Positions 61,157-64,000 of a stretch of DNA of 64,000 nucleotides are shown here, piece by piece. The position numbers and the translations under genes were made by a program. Numbering within the stretch: position 1 is the stretch's first letter; each line of letters opens with the position of its first letter. Origin of the DNA: CALRQJ02 sp943370285 (GTDB lineage: Bacteria > Bacteroidota > Bacteroidia > Chitinophagales > Chitinophagaceae); the NCBI GenBank assembly GCA_943370285.1, contig CALRQJ020000011.1, positions 62,001-126,000 of the forward strand, given 5' to 3'. The notes beneath the pieces were generated by a model, which was not told the DNA's origin, ran no database searches, and was given only the letters and a program-made list of their open reading frames with translations.

Positions 61157-62830
61157 TTAGGCCAATTGATATTCGGCCAGGTTCATTAAATATTTGTACA
61201 AATCTCTCAGGCGGTTTCGAACCGTAGTGGTATTAGCCATATCGTTAGGATTGGTGATATAGCCTACCCAAGCATTGGTCCAATAATAATCGCTGCTTTG
61301 TCCGCCGAGGAGAATATCAGTTTTCAGTTGATTTTTACTAGCAGTTGAGAGTTCAACACCCAATAAATATTTAACGGAATCAGTAATTAAGTCGTTGGGA
61401 TCCATTGGGTTGGGCAGTGTTTTGGCAAATGCCGGACCATCTACCTGAATTTTTTTTCCACTGAACGTATAACCGTTTAGGGTTAAAGTATCTGTAAACT
61501 GATTGCGTTTAGGCAACGTATCACTATTAATCCAAATTTCGTAAAACTGTGGTTCCTGATAATAAGCTTTCCATCCACTCACATCAGGCGGATCGCCAAT
61601 ATTTTGTTGCATATTGCTAGCTTGGGCTACTAAATAATTCCACATACCATAGTTGGTAGTAAAATCTGTTGCAACCGGAAATACAACTTTAAACTCCCGA
61701 AGCATACCAACAAGCATGTCAATCGGACTTTTAATTTGGCAACCTCTGTTTAATACATCAAAAAAATGTTCACTTCGTAATAAAGCAGTGAGTACAGGTT
61801 TTATCTCATAATTGCTATTTCTAAATATGGTTGCTAAAGGCGTAATAACATCGGTTTCAACATTATTGTCAATTTCGTAATATACAAACCAACGGTACAG
61901 CCTGCGGCAGATGAATTTGGCCACTTCCTGGGTATTGAAAATCATGGTCAACAAATCGTCCAATTCTTGGTCGCCGGCTGTTGCTGTATTTCTTCCCGTG
62001 ATAATGGTATTATTATAGAACGCAGAGAATTGTTTATTGGTTGAGTTATGGCGAGAAGCAGTAAAATACGATGAAATAGTTGTTGCATTATTCCGCCATC
62101 CGGTTAACACTTTGGCCGCTTCTTTTACATCGTTCTCTGTATATAAAGATTGCGGGCCTTTACCACAGCAAAACAACTCTTGCAATTCTCTAGCGTAGTT
62201 TTCATCGGGTGCAGCAGCTGTATTTAACTGACCATTAAGGTAAACCAACATGGCGGGGTCTAAAGTAATATCCCTCACCATGGTTTTAAAATTACCCAAG
62301 GCATCAGTACGCAATAAGTTATGATGTTTATACAAATATTGGGCATTGGCAACATCTACCGATTCGGTAGCAAAATGATTGTGCCAAAAGAAAGTCATTT
62401 TTTCTCTAATGCTTCTATCCTGATTAATCATTAAACCCATCCACCATTTTTTAAATGATGCTCGGCGCAAAGACTGAATGGTGCCGTCGTTATTGGGGTC
62501 GTTTACCCAAGTAGTACCGTTTGCAATATGGGCATCAGGCTGTGTTAATGCACTTGCATGACTGTATTCTTTTACGGGTGGCGCTGGCAAAGGTGTTGTA
62601 GGATTCACCAATTCGTTTACTGTTTGGGTAAGCGTTTTGGTTTTGAAATAATCAACATCGGCTTTAACTGCCCCAAACATCGTTCGTTTGAGCAAGTGAA
62701 TGATTTCAGCTTCCGTCCAAGGACCGGTATAAGGATTAATTCCGCTTTGTGTACGGCTTATCGGATCCGGTGGTGGGGTTTGCTTTTCCTGCGGCATAAC
62801 GGCAGTTGCAAAAAAGTCCCTTCTATCCAT
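61157..62830 (-). CDS. DUF1800 family protein
   Basis: The product starts best at MDRRDFF (62830); a Met two residues earlier is also possible. It has about 557 residues of the DUF1800 family: LLKRTMFGAVKADVDYF, MTFFWHNHFATES, YARELQELFCCGKG, VLTGWRN and the C-terminal DPPDVSGWKAYYQEP. The N-terminus has the Tat-like RRDFF but no hydrophobic segment after it, so export by that route is doubtful. DUF1800 and DUF1501 genes are linked in many bacteria. Here they are 11 bp apart and form an operon. Confidence 0.9.
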   Translation of the reverse strand: MDRRDFFATAVMPQEKQTPPPDPISRTQSGINPYTGPWTEAEIIHLLKRTMFGAVKADVDYFKTKTLTQTVNELVNPTTPLPAPPVKEYSHASALTQPDAHIANGTTWVNDPNNDGTIQSLRRASFKKWWMGLMINQDRSIREKMTFFWHNHFATESVDVANAQYLYKHHNLLRTDALGNFKTMVRDITLDPAMLVYLNGQLNTAAAPDENYARELQELFCCGKGPQSLYTENDVKEAAKVLTGWRNNATTISSYFTASRHNSTNKQFSAFYNNTIITGRNTATAGDQELDDLLTMIFNTQEVAKFICRRLYRWFVYYEIDNNVETDVITPLATIFRNSNYEIKPVLTALLRSEHFFDVLNRGCQIKSPIDMLVGMLREFKVVFPVATDFTTNYGMWNYLVAQASNMQQNIGDPPDVSGWKAYYQEPQFYEIWINSDTLPKRNQFTDTLTLNGYTFSGKKIQVDGPAFAKTLPNPMDPNDLITDSVKYLLGVELSTASKNQLKTDILLGGQSSDYYWTNAWVGYITNPNDMANTTTVRNRLRDLYKYLMNLAEYQLA

Positions 62831-63004
62831 AAACAATCGTTTTGGGGTGATGGTGTAGCGCTATGGATAGGAAAGTTAGGGTAAAGTTTAACGCCAACAA
62901 AAATCAGTCGTTTAATTCGTATGCATTTATTAAAACTTTATTCCTATCCAAAATGCATTTCTCCAAATTTGGATGCTTATCTTTATAACCTATCTAAAAT
63001 TTTT

Positions 63005-64000
63005 TATGCAAAAAATGTACACCCTGCTTGTTGCAGCTTTATTGCTTGCAACATCATCAACAATTTGTGCTCAGAACTTTTGGAAATCTATCCCAGATGC
63101 ATCTGTAGCACCATCTACCAAAACAGCTAGGACAGTTTATCCCACCAGCTACGCTACTTTTAGCTTACAGACAGCTGCTTTTAAACAGTATTTGCATGCA
63201 GCACCACAAAGGGTTTTAAGCATCGCCAATCAATCAGGATTGGTGGTTCAATTGCCTAATCCACAAGGAGGACTTGAAGCTTACGAATTGATAAGAGAAG
63301 AAATTATGGCACCGGAATTGGCTGCAAAATATCCGGAAATTGAAACCTATATGGGTAGAAGCATAAGCAACCCTGCTAATCTAATCAGATTAGAATCTAC
63401 ACCTAATGGAATTACCGCTATGATTTTCGCCGAAGGCGGAAAAACCTATTTGATTGACCCTTATTCGAACATGACTGCATCAGAATATATGGTGTATTTA
63501 AAATCGGCTTATCCAAAAGATGCCAATAGAAATTTTGAATGTTTGTTTGACGAGCACCAAACTAATCCAACGGCACTTACACAAAATAGAGAAACAGCCG
63601 GCATTTGTGGGGAGTTAAGAACTTACCGCACAGCTATTGCAGCTTCGGGTGAATACACGGCATTTCATGGTGGTACAGTCTCTTTAGCGTTAGCTGCTAT
63701 TGTAACATCTGTAAACAGATTAAACGCAATTTTTGAAAGAGAATTCTCGGTTCGATTAAACTTGGTAGCTAATAATGATTTAGTTATCTATACCAATGCT
63801 GCTACAGACCCTTTTAACGGTAGTGCCGGTACCGATATCAATACAAACAACTCCAATCTTAATACCGTAATTGGTAGTGCCAACTACGATTTCGGACATT
63901 TATATGGTGCATCAAGTCTATCCGGTTTGGCGGGTTTAGGTGTTGTTTGTACTACAAGCAAGGGACGAGGTGTTACCGGTGTTGCTGCTCCTGTTGGCGA
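63005..64000 (+). CDS. Secreted reprolysin-like zinc metalloprotease, N-terminal part
   Basis: The frame starts at ATG 63005 (a second ATG at 63014) with a signal peptide ending STICAQ and stays open to the window edge, 332 codons. A propeptide-like region (about 25-200) is followed by a metalloprotease domain from about residue 200: CGELRTYRTAIAASGEY, TSVNRLNAIFEREFSVRLNLV, and near the edge YDFGHLYG, GLAGLGVVC, GRGVTGVAAP. This matches the reprolysin-type (M12B-like) secreted proteases of Bacteroidota. The HExxH zinc motif should follow within a few dozen residues outside the window. Confidence 0.85.

Noticed and set aside
1..64000. Mobile elements, integrases, tRNA or rRNA genes
   Set aside because: No transposase, recombinase, terminal inverted repeats or tRNA-like cloverleaf was found by eye; small RNAs without clear motifs could have been missed.

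Overview
The window looks like chromosomal DNA of a member of the Bacteroidota, most likely a Chitinophagaceae-type bacterium. The evidence is a SusC-like plug/CarboxypepD module, a TonB receptor, a type IX secretion (T9SS) C-terminal sorting domain, a short primary sigma factor without region 1.1, the long Bacteroidota form of IspG, start codons without clear Shine-Dalgarno sequences, and several upstream TAnnTTTG elements, the Bacteroidota -7 promoter motif. The family-level placement is inference. I see no prophage, integrase, transposase, CRISPR array, rRNA or tRNA. This is mainly a core-genome segment with a few accessory pieces.

Layout. 1-9.8 kb: translation quality control (arfB, dtd), a MazG-like pyrophosphohydrolase, ffh, the primary sigma factor, an LptF/LptG permease, a Tat-exported superoxide dismutase and an OsmC protein. 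9.8-21.5 kb: a 1165-residue TonB receptor fused to TSP3 repeats and an OmpA domain, gamma-glutamyltransferase, a DUF2130 protein, an unrecognised protein with kinase-like motifs, an MtfA-like peptidase and two tandem alpha/beta hydrolases. 21.6-26.0 kb: ATP synthase genes in the order atpB-E-F-H-A, with no gamma subunit gene here. 26-32.4 kb: a broken small gene, an ABC exporter, a secreted protein with a possible caspase-like His/Cys pair, and a PhoP/PhoR-type two-component system. 32.6-36.5 kb: ispG and a WlbB/WlbA-like nucleotide-sugar pair. 36.5-42.3 kb: a 1935-residue alpha-2-macroglobulin-like protein carrying a SusC-type CarboxypepD plus plug module just before the conserved A2M domain, where the bait region is expected. 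42.5-48 kb: aspS, then an operon of circularly permuted ATP-grasp, alpha-E and transglutaminase genes. 48-54.5 kb: an OmpA protein, pyruvate dehydrogenase E2, and a TolC/HlyD efflux pair without its pump. 54.6-58.5 kb: a PLP trans-sulfuration-type enzyme behind a RelE/ParE toxin-antitoxin pair, a VOC protein, an amino-acid permease and a DUF2721 protein. 58.8-64 kb: a lipoprotein, a DUF1800/DUF1501 pair, and the start of a reprolysin-like metalloprotease cut by the window end.

The most unusual items are the A2M/plug chimera, the TonB receptor/OmpA fusion, the caspase-like protein, the kinase-like protein, the little-understood ATP-grasp/alpha-E/transglutaminase operon, and an intergenic-type 14-bp repeat that appears to sit in frame inside ispG. 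All assignments come from reading motifs by eye. No database search was run.
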